Positions 5,577 through 11,325 of a DNA stretch of 12,891 nucleotides are shown piece by piece (position 1 is the stretch's first letter; each line of letters begins with the position of its first letter). A program made the position numbers and the translations under genes. A model generated the notes under the pieces. That model made no database searches. It worked only from the letters and a program-made list of their open reading frames with translations, and had not been told where the DNA came from. Origin of the DNA: Roseburia sp. (GTDB taxonomy: Bacteria; Bacillota; Clostridia; Lachnospirales; Lachnospiraceae); the NCBI GenBank assembly GCA_017621905.1, contig JAGASC010000187.1:1-12891 (forward strand), given 5' to 3'.

Positions 5577-5680
5577 GGGAGAAAATAATTTACATTATAA
5601 AAGAGATTGTCGGTGGCATTATCCTGGGAGTGTTTTTAATTGCCGTTGTGCTTATAGGCCTGCGCCTGCAGGTGAGGTGA
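5573..5680 (+). CDS. Single-pass membrane micropeptide 1 (35 aa)
   Basis: ATG 5573 overlaps the preceding stop (ATGA), giving translational coupling. The peptide has a short charged start (MREKIIYIIKEI), one hydrophobic helix (IVGGIILGVFLIAVVLIGL, residues 12-30) and ends RLQVR. It should insert once in the membrane with a basic C-terminal tail. No family is recognised. It is followed 3 bases later by a second micropeptide of the same design, so both are probably real. Role unknown; small membrane proteins in early phage regions may affect host membrane processes or exclusion. Confidence 0.6.
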   Translation: MREKIIYIIKEIVGGIILGVFLIAVVLIGLRLQVR

Positions 5681-5683
5681 GAT

Positions 5684-5782
5684 ATGGACAGAGATGATAT
5701 ACGCGTGCTGCTGGTGTATATAGCCATGCTGCTAACGCTGGCCGGGCTGGCCGGAGTGCTGCTGTGGCTGATAATCGGATGA
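5684..5782 (+). CDS. Single-pass membrane micropeptide 2 (32 aa)
   Basis: ATG 5684 follows GAGGTGA by 4 bases; that site overlaps the stop of micropeptide 1. The sequence is MDRDDIRVLL followed by a Leu/Ala/Gly-rich helix (YIAMLLTLAGLAGVLLWL, residues 12-29) and IIG at the end. An acidic-basic head and an uncharged tail suggest one membrane span. No family is recognised. It is tandem with a similar peptide upstream, and the pair may be partners. It is too early in the genome for the usual holin position. Confidence 0.6.
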   Translation: MDRDDIRVLLVYIAMLLTLAGLAGVLLWLIIG

Positions 5783-5792
5783 TCAAAAAAGA

Positions 5793-5809
5793 GCCCGACA
5801 TATGCGGGC
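5793..5809 (+). other. Short GC hairpin before the RHH gene
   Basis: GCCCG (5793-5797) and CGGGC (5805-5809) pair around ACATATG, ending just before the AAGGAGG site of the next gene. No T-run follows, so it is more likely an mRNA structure near the ribosome binding site than a terminator. The 14 bases AAAAGAGCCCGACA at 5787-5800 recur exactly at 6536-6549. Confidence 0.5.
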
Positions 5810-5823
5810 GAGAAGGAGGACGT

Positions 5824-5997
5824 ATGGGAGATAACGTAGTTTCTACACAGATAAGACTGCCTGATGGAATACATAGGTACATCAAACAAGAAGCTGACAG
5901 AATGGGAATAGCGCAGAATGCTTTTCTGATCATTTTGTTGGAGCAGGGCAGAAAATTATGGGAAGCAGATGTTAGTCAGATTCTGAAAGTGAAATAG
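5824..5997 (+). CDS. Ribbon-helix-helix (Arc-like) DNA-binding protein A
   Basis: A 57-residue protein, start ATG 5824 after AAGGAGGACGT. The first strand STQIRLPDGI (residues 7-16) is the DNA-contacting ribbon, followed by helix A (HRYIKQEADRMG) and helix B (IAQNAFLIILLEQGRKLW), a standard Arc/CopG layout. Such proteins bind as dimers to short repeats and usually act as repressors. It ends the cro-side rightward unit, and its last 26 bases overlap the 3' end of a convergent RHH gene (5972-6160), an unusual arrangement. The target is unknown; the TAGTA-type sites at 6177-6289 are candidates for either RHH protein. Confidence 0.8.
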   Translation: MGDNVVSTQIRLPDGIHRYIKQEADRMGIAQNAFLIILLEQGRKLWEADVSQILKVK

Positions 5998-6160
5998 TAC
6001 CATGTTCTTTTTCATATGCCTCAACCCCCAATTTGATAAAATATTCAATTTGGGAATTAGTATTCCGGCTTTCCTGCGTAGCAATGTATTTTGTTTTTTT
6101 GTAGATGGTCTCATTAATTCGAATTTGTGTTGATATTCTATCCGGTATAGCCGCTGGCAT
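5972..6160 (-). CDS. Ribbon-helix-helix (Arc-like) DNA-binding protein B
   Basis: A 62-residue protein read leftward. ATG 6160 is chosen because GGAGGTG lies 6 bases upstream, while an in-frame ATG at 6175 overlaps that site. Residues 8-16 (ISTQIRINE) are the DNA-binding strand, helix A is TIYKKTKYIATQES, and helix B is NSQIEYFIKLGVEAYEKEHG. It is divergent from the early operon promoter and is preceded in its leader by one arm of an 11-bp inverted repeat whose other arm lies at the early transcription start. The simplest reading is an autoregulating repressor of the early operon (inference). It is convergent with, and overlaps, RHH protein A. Confidence 0.8.
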   Translation of the reverse strand: MPAAIPDRISTQIRINETIYKKTKYIATQESRNTNSQIEYFIKLGVEAYEKEHGTISLSESD

Positions 6161-6176
6161 GATCGACACCTCCATT

Positions 6177-6289
6177 CATTTAGTATCATTTTAACACTGA
6201 ATAGATTGAACGGTATAGATTCTATTTAGTAGCTAATAGCTATTGACAATATGGGAAGATATTATATAATATCTAATAGATACTAAATG
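6177..6289. repeat. 11-bp inverted repeat flanking the early promoter
   Basis: CATTTAGTATC (6177-6187) and GATACTAAATG (6279-6289) are perfect inverted copies 91 bases apart. A third related copy, TTTAGTAGC, is at 6225-6233. One copy lies in the leader of the RHH gene and another at the start of the early operon transcript, so a bound protein could control both directions. Confidence 0.65.
6243..6270 (+). promoter_or_regulatory. Strong sigma-A promoter of the early operon
   Basis: A perfect TTGACA (6243-6248) and a perfect TATAAT (6265-6270) are separated by 16 bases, predicting a start near 6277. This is the best promoter in the window and lies upstream of an unbroken run of rightward genes to the window end. 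Inverted repeats around it suggest repression. Confidence 0.9.
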
Positions 6290-6310
6290 CAATCGAAAAG
6301 AGGTGTATAT

Positions 6311-6502
6311 GTGGAAATTAAAATAGTCGGAGCGAAGTGCATCAGTTGCAAATATTTCACTCAATTCTATGAGAAAACCTTCCAAGGGTATTACGAACGC
6401 ATTGATTGCGGATTCTGTGGAAGAAAACAACGGAAAGTAAGACCGGGAGACAGGTGCAAGGAGTATGGTGAGAAAGGGAACTGCGGACGGTTGGATTATT
6501 AG
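6311..6502 (+). CDS. Small Cys-rich (zinc-binding?) protein
   Basis: A 63-residue protein starting at GTG 6311, 5 bases after AGAGGTG. An in-frame ATG at 6287 lies too close to the transcription start and before the ribosome site, and the ATG at 6309 is out of frame. It contains CISC (C10, C13), CGFC (33-36) and two later Cys in RCKEYGEKGNCG, with basic surroundings (RKQRKVRPGDR). The spacing fits a small zinc-ribbon or knuckle. It is the first gene after the early promoter. Proteins of this type are common and uncharacterised in clostridial phages; function unknown. Confidence 0.65.
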   Translation: MEIKIVGAKCISCKYFTQFYEKTFQGYYERIDCGFCGRKQRKVRPGDRCKEYGEKGNCGRLDY

Positions 6503-6516
6503 AAGGGAGGTAAACG

Positions 6517-6606
6517 GTGACAGATCAGAAAAAGGAAAAGAGCCCGACAGCGGCAACTGTCAAGGCTCAAGAAGATAAAAAACAAAATTTCACCTTAAGT
6601 ATATGA
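6517..6606 (+). CDS. 29-residue polar micropeptide
   Basis: GTG 6517 lies 5 bases after a strong AGGGAGGT site. The frame encodes a polar, Lys-rich peptide (MTDQKKEKSPTAATVKAQED ... NFTLSI) ending at TGA 6604-6606. It fills the gap between two genes in the operon. The body of the gene contains a 10-bp hairpin. It is either a real micropeptide or a leader peptide. No family is recognised. Confidence 0.4.
   Translation: MTDQKKEKSPTAATVKAQEDKKQNFTLSI
6540..6568 (+). other. Hairpin within the micropeptide frame
   Basis: GAGCC-c-GACAG (6540-6550) pairs with CTGTC-aa-GGCTC (6557-6568) around a 6-base loop, giving ten base pairs and one small internal loop. No T-run follows, so it is not a standard terminator. 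It may be an RNA processing or translational control element. Confidence 0.5.
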
Positions 6607-6625
6607 GAACATGGAGGAAAAGTCA

Positions 6626-6883
6626 ATGGAAAAGACACTTTATGAGAAAAGTATAAACGAGCTGTTCCGCACCGGAACAGTGTATGACCGGATAAAAGCG
6701 ATAAATCACCTGATCAACTCACTCGAGGCCGACCACATATCCATCGTGGACGGGGAGAATAAGGACTGCGCGCTGTCGCAGATCGTGCTGGACCGGATGA
6801 GGGATGATGTGGCATACACAGAGTATCGCAACATCCCCGAAACGTTGGAAGATGAACTCAAGCGCTTTTTTGGCGTTGCGTAG
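6626..6883 (+). CDS. Hypothetical early phage protein (85 aa)
   Basis: Start ATG 6626, 8 bases after GGAGG, which itself overlaps an earlier in-frame ATG at 6611; the later start is preferred. The 85-residue product is acidic and mostly helical (SINELFRTGTVYDRIKAINH, CALSQIVLDRMRDDVAY, IPETLEDELKRFFGV) with no membrane segment or catalytic motif. No family is recognised with confidence. It is followed 8 bases later by the next gene and belongs to the recombination operon. Confidence 0.65.
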   Translation: MEKTLYEKSINELFRTGTVYDRIKAINHLINSLEADHISIVDGENKDCALSQIVLDRMRDDVAYTEYRNIPETLEDELKRFFGVA

Positions 6884-6891
6884 GAGGCAGG

Positions 6892-7089
6892 ATGGGACGA
6901 AATAGAATATGCATACCGCCGGGAACCCTTACCAATGATGAAATGGAGTATGTGGCTGGAAAGCTTTTTAAATGCGGCTACACTCTGAAAAAGGGAAAGG
7001 TAGACAAAGGAGACCTGAAAGGGTCTCGTTACATTGAGTTTTGGATTGATAATATGGAGGCCAAAGATGGAAGAACTGAAAACAATTGA
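6892..7089 (+). CDS. Hypothetical early phage protein (65 aa)
   Basis: Start ATG 6892 after TAGGAGGCAGG. The 65-residue product (start MGRNRICIPPGTLTNDEMEY, then AGKLFKCGYTLKKGK, GSRYIEFWIDN) has the look of a small alpha-beta protein with an exposed basic face. Its final 23 bases overlap the start of the RecT-like gene, whose ribosome site lies inside this frame, so translation of the two is coupled. No known family is recognised. Confidence 0.7.
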   Translation: MGRNRICIPPGTLTNDEMEYVAGKLFKCGYTLKKGKVDKGDLKGSRYIEFWIDNMEAKDGRTENN

Positions 7090-7711
7090 TGGGGTCATGT
7101 CAGACCCCTTTGCATCTGAAAACAATTTTAACTGCCTCATGCGGGTGTCGGAGACGTTTGCGCAGTCCAGCATTGTGCCGCAGCAGTATCAAAACAAACC
7201 GGCCGATTGCATGATCGCTGTTGATCTGGCAAACCGAATGCATTTAAACCCTTTGTTTGTCATGCAGCAGCTCTATGTTGTAAAGGGGAAGCCGTCATGG
7301 AGCGGACAGGCATGCATGTCAATGATACGTTCGAGTACGGAGTTTAAGGACGTGAGGCCGGTATATACCGGAGAAAAAGGTACAAATACCTGGGGATGTT
7401 ACATACAGGCCACACGCAGATCCACTGGGGAGATTGTAAAAGGACCGGAAGTGACCATCGGAATTGCAAAATCCGAAGGCTGGTTTTCGAAGATTGATCG
7501 ATACGGAAACGAGACATCAAAGTGGAAAACCATGCCGGAACTTATGCTTGCGTACCGTGCCAGCGCTTTTTTTGCCCGCGTACATATTCCTGATATTTTA
7601 ATGGGGACTGCAGTTGAGGGAGAAGCAGAAGACATTGCAAGACCTGATCCAGAGGATGCCTATGCACCAGATGTTTTTGTGGAGGCAGAGTGCCATGATC
7701 CTGACGCCTGA
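7067..7711 (+). CDS. RecT-like single-strand annealing protein
   Basis: Start ATG 7067, chosen for the GGAGG at 7056-7060 and because translation from upstream would give a non-matching N-terminus. The 214-residue product resembles phage RecT-family recombinases, which coat ssDNA and anneal complementary strands. Visible family-like features are MIAVDLANRMHLNPLFVMQ (49-67), GKPSWSGQA (74-82), a beta-rich middle, and the conserved WKTMPELMLAYRASAFFARV (153-172) before an acidic, variable tail. The next gene is a RecE-type nuclease overlapping by 17 bases, which strongly supports the assignment, since exonuclease and annealing protein work as a pair. Assignment is by recalled family pattern, not by a search. 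Confidence 0.75.
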   Translation: MEELKTIDGVMSDPFASENNFNCLMRVSETFAQSSIVPQQYQNKPADCMIAVDLANRMHLNPLFVMQQLYVVKGKPSWSGQACMSMIRSSTEFKDVRPVYTGEKGTNTWGCYIQATRRSTGEIVKGPEVTIGIAKSEGWFSKIDRYGNETSKWKTMPELMLAYRASAFFARVHIPDILMGTAVEGEAEDIARPDPEDAYAPDVFVEAECHDPDA

Positions 7712-8492
7712 TAATTATTACAGCCCGGAGGCAAACCGGGAATACCTGTCAGTGAGTCAGTATAAAGACTTCTGCGGCTGCTATGGGTATCCCGGATGCG
7801 AGGCGGCTGCCATGGCCAAGATATCCGGAGAATGGCAAGAGGATGTCACAACGGCGCTGCTGATTGGATCATATGTGGACTCTTACTTTGAGGGTACATT
7901 GGATCAGTTTAAGGTGATGCACCCGGAAATCTTTACCCAAAAAGGCATGTTGCGGTCAGAGTATAAGCATGCAGAGCTTATGATCGCACGTGCCGAACAG
8001 GACCCGATGTTTATGAGATACATGTCAGGTCAAAAGCAGGTGATAATGACCGGTGAGATCGCCGGTGCACTGTTTAAGATCAAGATAGACAGTTATCATC
8101 CGGGTCTTTGTATTGTGGATTTAAAGACCGTACAGTCGGTCACAAAGGGCTATTATGTTGCTGATCTTGGCAAGGTAGACTTTATGACCTATTGGGGGTA
8201 TGACCTGCAGCTGGCCGCCTATCAGGAGATCGTCTGGCAAAACACAGGACAGCGGTTGAGGGTATTTGTGGATGCGATAACAAAAGAGCGGCATCCCGTC
8301 CCTATGCTGATCGAGATCAGGCAAAACCGGCTGAATGAGGCACTGGAGACCATAAGGTTTAATATACCCCGTATATTGCGGATCAAGAATGGGGAACAGG
8401 AACCGGAGCGGTGCGGACATTGCGATTATTGCCATGATACAGAGGTGATCCGCGGGCCGATATACTCTGACATGATAGATTTGGAGGTATAA
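7695..8492 (+). CDS. RecE-like PD-(D/E)XK exonuclease (DUF3799 type)
   Basis: A 265-residue nuclease expected to resect double-stranded ends for the RecT-like partner. ATG 7695 is chosen for GGAGG at 7681-7685 and overlap with the annealing gene; the frame stays open upstream. The active-site core is visible: KIDSYHPGLCIVDLKT gives Asp132 and the D-x-K pair Asp142/Lys144, followed by the Q-x-x-x-Y motif DLQLAAYQEIV (Gln172, Tyr176). The C-terminus has a cluster RCGHCDYC (Cys240, 243, 246), and the N-terminus has FCGCYGYPGC (Cys27, 29, 35), which could supply an extra ligand for a metal or Fe-S site as in AddB and Cas4 proteins. DUF3799/YqaJ-like nucleases occupy this operon position in many Gram-positive phages. 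Confidence 0.85.
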   Translation: MILTPDNYYSPEANREYLSVSQYKDFCGCYGYPGCEAAAMAKISGEWQEDVTTALLIGSYVDSYFEGTLDQFKVMHPEIFTQKGMLRSEYKHAELMIARAEQDPMFMRYMSGQKQVIMTGEIAGALFKIKIDSYHPGLCIVDLKTVQSVTKGYYVADLGKVDFMTYWGYDLQLAAYQEIVWQNTGQRLRVFVDAITKERHPVPMLIEIRQNRLNEALETIRFNIPRILRIKNGEQEPERCGHCDYCHDTEVIRGPIYSDMIDLEV

Positions 8493-8493
8493 G

Positions 8494-8808
8494 ATGCAGA
8501 GCATTATCCAGGACACAAAGGAGTGTTACTTATGCCGCCTGGAGGCAGAGCGCCGTGGTTACTTTGGCACTCTGCCGGGGGAAGGGCTGCATAAACATCA
8601 TATATTTTTCGGACCAGCGAACCGTAAGCTGTCCGAAAAATATGGACTGACAGTGTGGCTGTGTTACCAGCACCATGAAGGCAATAAGGGAGTGCATCTG
8701 CACCGGCCAGCGGATCTCTCTTTAAAAGGGATCGCGCAGAGAGAGTTTGAGAAAACGCACAGCCGCGAACAGTTTAGAGAGATTTTCGGGAAAAGCTGGT
8801 TGAATTAG
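8494..8808 (+). CDS. HNH-like zinc-binding phage protein
   Basis: A 104-residue protein, start ATG 8494 after TTGGAGGTATAAG. It has an HNH/treble-clef pattern: CYLC (Cys11, Cys14), LHKHHIFFGPANRK (His35, His36, Asn43), and LCYQHHEGNKGVHLH (Cys57, His60-61, His68). The C-terminal half is a helix and FREIFGKSWLN. Proteins of this form are frequent in recombination operons of Gram-positive phages and are usually left as hypothetical. The visible residues fit a structure-dependent or nicking nuclease, but catalysis is unproven. It sits between the RecE-like nuclease and a resolvase, 8 bases upstream of the latter. Confidence 0.75.
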   Translation: MQSIIQDTKECYLCRLEAERRGYFGTLPGEGLHKHHIFFGPANRKLSEKYGLTVWLCYQHHEGNKGVHLHRPADLSLKGIAQREFEKTHSREQFREIFGKSWLN

Positions 8809-8816
8809 GAGGGGCG

Positions 8817-9143
8817 ATGAATAGTAGACAAAAAGGCGCCCGGGGGGAACGGGAACTTGCATCACTGCTGCGGGACTATGGATTTAAGGCCCGCCGTGGG
8901 CAGCAATACTGTGGTGCTAACGGTGATGCAGATGTAATCGGGATCCCCGGCATACATATTGAGTGCAAGCGCGTGGAGCGCCTGGATATCAGCAAAGCTA
9001 TGGAACAGGCCAAAAATGATGCAAAACCTTTCGAGGTTCCCGTCGTGATCCACAGAAAAAACAATGATCCATGGAAAGTAACGATGGAGTTTGACGACTG
9101 GATCGGTTTTCTCCGGGAGTGGATGGCAGGACGGGAGGAATGA
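8817..9143 (+). CDS. Holliday junction resolvase-like PD-(D/E)XK nuclease
   Basis: A 108-residue nuclease, start ATG 8817 after TAGGAGGGGCG. It shows the Hjc-like layout: KGARGERELASLLRDYGFKA at the N-terminus with Glu11, a basic patch RRGQQY, then DADVIGIPGIHIECKR with Asp39 and Glu49-x-Lys51 as the metal-binding core, and a conserved Gln65 in the helix after it. Such enzymes resolve branched DNA made by replication and recombination before packaging. Family length is about 100-140 residues, so this is complete. It is part of the recombination operon with the RecE/RecT-like pair, and its stop is 4 bases upstream of the initiator gene. Confidence 0.85.
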   Translation: MNSRQKGARGERELASLLRDYGFKARRGQQYCGANGDADVIGIPGIHIECKRVERLDISKAMEQAKNDAKPFEVPVVIHRKNNDPWKVTMEFDDWIGFLREWMAGREE

Positions 9144-9147
9144 GACG

Positions 9148-9936
9148 ATGAATTATCTGGCAGAAATCAACGCCTTTGAACGTTGGCTCGAAAGTAATCG
9201 CTTACCCATTTCCTCACAATTATTATGGTACAAACTCATGAACCGGAATAATAGAGCGGGATGGAAGGACTGGATACAAGTAGATAACCTGCGATTGATG
9301 GCAGACATGCAGATGAGCAGGGAGGCCACTTTTATTGAAGTGAGGAACCACCTTGTGAATGCAGGTTTGATTGAGTACAGGAAAGGGAAGAAAGGCTGCC
9401 CTAACTTATATCATATCATCCCTTTTACTACGGATTTGAAAGTACAAAACGAAGTACAAACCGAAGTAGAAAGAGTAGTAGAAACCGAAGTAAAACCAGT
9501 AGTACAAACCGAAGTAGAAACCGTAGACATATATAAACATAATACTAAAACAAAACAAAAACAAAATAAAAAGAGTAATACTAACGTATTACCAGAAAAG
9601 TTTTCCGAGGATGAGCGCTTGAATGATGCTATTAATGATTTCATTTCACACCGTGAAGAAATTAAAAAGCCAGTTACCGATCGAGGGCTTAAAAGCATTT
9701 TAAAGCGGCTGGATGAATTGTCTTCTGACAACGAGGAGAAGATCATGATACTTGAACAGAGCATAGCAAGTCGATGGCAGGGTATTTTCCCGTTGAGTAA
9801 AAGTGGTCATAGAATAAGCGGACAGACACAATATCAAAAGGCACAAGGGAAACAAAGCATGGGTGATTTTGTGGATGTGGGAAAGGAGTGGTTAAATGAC
9901 CGCACAGGAGTTTCTGACGATTTCGGCAGCGATTAA
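9148..9936 (+). CDS. Replication initiator, DnaD-like phage replisome organizer
   Basis: A 262-residue protein; ATG 9148 follows GGGAGGAATGAGACG and starts 4 bases after the preceding stop. Residues 1-95 look like a winged-helix replisome-organizer N-terminus (LLWYKLMNRNNRAGWKDWI, VDNLRLMADMQMSREATF, HLVNAGLIEYRKGKKG). Residues 99-126 are an imperfect four-residue repeat (EVQT, EVER, VVET and so on) made by a 12-bp DNA repeat. A Lys/Asn/Gln-rich linker follows (THKT-like, 128-145), then a DnaD-like C-terminal helical domain (ISHREEIKKPVTDRGLKSIL, LEQSIASRWQGIFPL). Such proteins bind the phage origin, often inside their own gene, and recruit the helicase with the loader encoded next. It overlaps that loader gene by 41 bases. 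Confidence 0.85.
   Translation: MNYLAEINAFERWLESNRLPISSQLLWYKLMNRNNRAGWKDWIQVDNLRLMADMQMSREATFIEVRNHLVNAGLIEYRKGKKGCPNLYHIIPFTTDLKVQNEVQTEVERVVETEVKPVVQTEVETVDIYKHNTKTKQKQNKKSNTNVLPEKFSEDERLNDAINDFISHREEIKKPVTDRGLKSILKRLDELSSDNEEKIMILEQSIASRWQGIFPLSKSGHRISGQTQYQKAQGKQSMGDFVDVGKEWLNDRTGVSDDFGSD
9441..9524 (+). repeat. Seven tandem 12-bp repeats (iterons) in initiator gene
   Basis: Seven head-to-tail 12-mers fill 84 bases exactly, starting at 9441, 9453, 9465, 9477, 9489, 9501 and 9513, with consensus AGTASAAACCGA. The 2nd and 6th copies are identical. The period is 12, so each unit adds four residues in frame. Iterons of this kind inside an initiator gene are the usual initiator-binding sites of phage origins. 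Confidence 0.85.
9441..9592. other. Putative phage replication origin
   Basis: The seven 12-bp iterons are followed by about 50 bases that are extremely A-rich on the plus strand with hardly any G (9530-9574) and then by an inverted repeat GTAATAC-taac-GTATTAC (9575-9592). Iterons next to an easily melted AT-rich tract inside the initiator gene match the lambda O-gene type of origin. Function is inferred from layout. Confidence 0.7.
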
Positions 9937-10420
9937 AGCGGCATACCCGAATGCGACAATTATGCCAGACAAAGCGTCAATGGATGTCTGGTATACAATG
10001 CTTTCGGATTTGGATTATAAAGTCTGCATGGTTGCCATAAAAGAGATCATAAGCATTCAAAAATTTGCGCCGTCAATATCTGAAATCCGAGAAAAGTGTG
10101 CACAGAACCTTACAAAACCTCTGGACAGCTGGGATCTGGCATGGGGGAATGTTCTGCGAAGTATACAGAATTATGGGATGTATCGAGAAGATGAAGCCTT
10201 AGAATCTTTGGATGAATTTACAGCAACAATAGTGAGGCGGATGGGATATCAAAACATCTGTTTGTCAGAGGAAATTGCGGTGGAACGAGCGAATTTTAGA
10301 ATGGCATATGAAAATCAGGCTAAGTATCAGCAGCAGAAGAGTGTGTTGCCGCTGTCGGTACAAGAAAATAAAAATGCATTGATCGAAAAATACAATAATC
10401 TCATTGCGGAAAAAGCATGA
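9896..10420 (+). CDS. Replicative helicase loader/inhibitor (G40P-loader family)
   Basis: A 174-residue protein, ATG 9896 after GGAAAGGAGTGGTTAA, overlapping the initiator gene by 41 bases. Residues 1-70 match the family that loads and inhibits phage helicases such as SPP1 G40P: TAQEFLTISAAIKAAYPNA, a DVWYTMLSDLDYKVCMVAIKE helix and FAPSISEIREKCA. The C-terminal part (DSWDLAWGNVLRSIQNYGMY, VRRMGYQNICLSEEIAVERANF) is helical and resembles the same group. It would carry the host or phage DnaB-type helicase to the initiator at the origin. No ATPase P-loop is present, consistent with this family and unlike DnaC-type loaders. No helicase gene is seen in the window. Confidence 0.85.
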   Translation: MTAQEFLTISAAIKAAYPNATIMPDKASMDVWYTMLSDLDYKVCMVAIKEIISIQKFAPSISEIREKCAQNLTKPLDSWDLAWGNVLRSIQNYGMYREDEALESLDEFTATIVRRMGYQNICLSEEIAVERANFRMAYENQAKYQQQKSVLPLSVQENKNALIEKYNNLIAEKA

Positions 10421-10435
10421 TTGAGGAGGAGACAT

Positions 10436-11161
10436 ATGGATGAATTAAAAATGATTGAAGATGAGCTGGTGCCGGTATATGAGACCAGCACCGGGGAAAA
10501 GGTGGTGTACGGGACGGAGCTGCATGAAAAGCTCGGTGTAAGGACTCCATACAAGGACTGGTCGGAAAGGCGGCTGTCGGACTGCGAAGCGGTGGAAGGA
10601 GAAGACTACGAAGCCGCTCAAATTTGCGCACCTTCTGGCCAGGCGCGGAAAGAGCATATAGTGCGCCTGGATCTGGCAAAAGAAATGGCCATGCTTGAGC
10701 GCAACGAAAGAGGAAAACAGGTCCGCCGGTATTTTATCCAGGTAGAAAAGAAGTATAAACAGAACATACTGGAAGGATTATCGCCAGAGCTGCGGGCCAT
10801 ACTGGTGCATGATAAACAGCTGCAGCAGATCAGCGGGGAGGTAAAGGCAGTAAAGCAGGACCTTCAGGACTTTAAGGGGGACATGCCTCTACTTGGGATT
10901 GACTGTGATGTGATCCGATCCGAAAAGAACAAACGTGTAGTCCCTCTTCTGGGCGGCAAGGATGCACCAGCCTATAAAGACAAAAGCCTACGAGGCAAAG
11001 TATACAGGGACCTGGAGACACAGATCTATCGGCAGTTTGGTGTGGAGACTTACAAAGCCATAAAGCGCAGCCAATGCGGACAGGCGGTGCAGATCATAAG
11101 AGATTATGAGCTGCCGCTAATCCTCCGGCAGGAAATCGACCGAATGAACACTGTATGCTGA
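10436..11161 (+). CDS. Phage antirepressor with AntA and ORF6C domains
   Basis: A 241-residue protein, ATG 10436 after GAGGAGGAGACAT; a TTG at 10421 is also in frame but overlaps the ribosome site. Residues 13-83 match AntA (STGEKVVYGTELHEKLGV, TPYKDWSERRLSD, ARKEHIVRLDLAKEMAML). Residues 125-147 are a short coiled coil, and residues 150-235 match the ORF6C C-terminal domain (LRGKVYRDLETQIYRQFGV, TYKAIKRSQC). Antirepressors of this class counter phage repressors or act as DNA-binding regulators in the early region. Together with CI, ImmA, Cro and two RHH proteins it gives the phage several layers of lysis-lysogeny control. It overlaps the next small gene by ATGCTGA. Confidence 0.9.
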   Translation: MDELKMIEDELVPVYETSTGEKVVYGTELHEKLGVRTPYKDWSERRLSDCEAVEGEDYEAAQICAPSGQARKEHIVRLDLAKEMAMLERNERGKQVRRYFIQVEKKYKQNILEGLSPELRAILVHDKQLQQISGEVKAVKQDLQDFKGDMPLLGIDCDVIRSEKNKRVVPLLGGKDAPAYKDKSLRGKVYRDLETQIYRQFGVETYKAIKRSQCGQAVQIIRDYELPLILRQEIDRMNTVC

Positions 11162-11325
11162 TCAAGGCAGACATGGCGGGCATGCCGTTTGCGGTACCTA
11201 TTAACCGGATTATGCTTCCGGGCGTACCAATATATCGCGAAAATACGGCGGGGGAAGATGCCCCTTCCCGCCGCAGGGAGGTGATGGACGATGGCTTTGC
11301 GGTTGGTGAGCGCAGATGCAGTTAA
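11155..11325 (+). CDS. 56-residue hypothetical protein coupled to antirepressor
   Basis: ATG 11155 overlaps the antirepressor stop. The frame encodes MLIKADMAGMPFAVPINRIM, a Pro/Gly-containing middle (LPGVPIYRENTAGEDAPSRRR) and VMDDGFAVGERRCS. There is no strong ribosome site, so translation would rely on coupling to the upstream stop. It contains the GGAGGTG ribosome site of the next gene in its body and overlaps that gene by 35 bases in another frame. No family is recognised. It could be a non-coding overlap, hence moderate confidence. Confidence 0.5.
   Translation: MLIKADMAGMPFAVPINRIMLPGVPIYRENTAGEDAPSRRREVMDDGFAVGERRCS

Noticed and set aside
5824..6160. Toxin-antitoxin module formed by the RHH proteins
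   Set aside because: RHH proteins often act as antitoxins, but no toxin-like frame is coupled to either gene; the neighbours are membrane micropeptides or the early promoter.
6706..7173. Minus-strand open frame of 155 codons
   Set aside because: It runs antisense across three well-supported rightward genes, has no ribosome binding site and Ser-rich composition typical of a shadow frame.
9441..9524. CRISPR-like array
   Set aside because: The repeats are 12 bp, directly adjacent with no spacers, and lie in frame inside a gene; they are iterons.
9411..9764. Minus-strand open frame of 117 codons over the iterons
   Set aside because: It is antisense to the initiator gene, has low-complexity composition from the repeats and no ribosome site.
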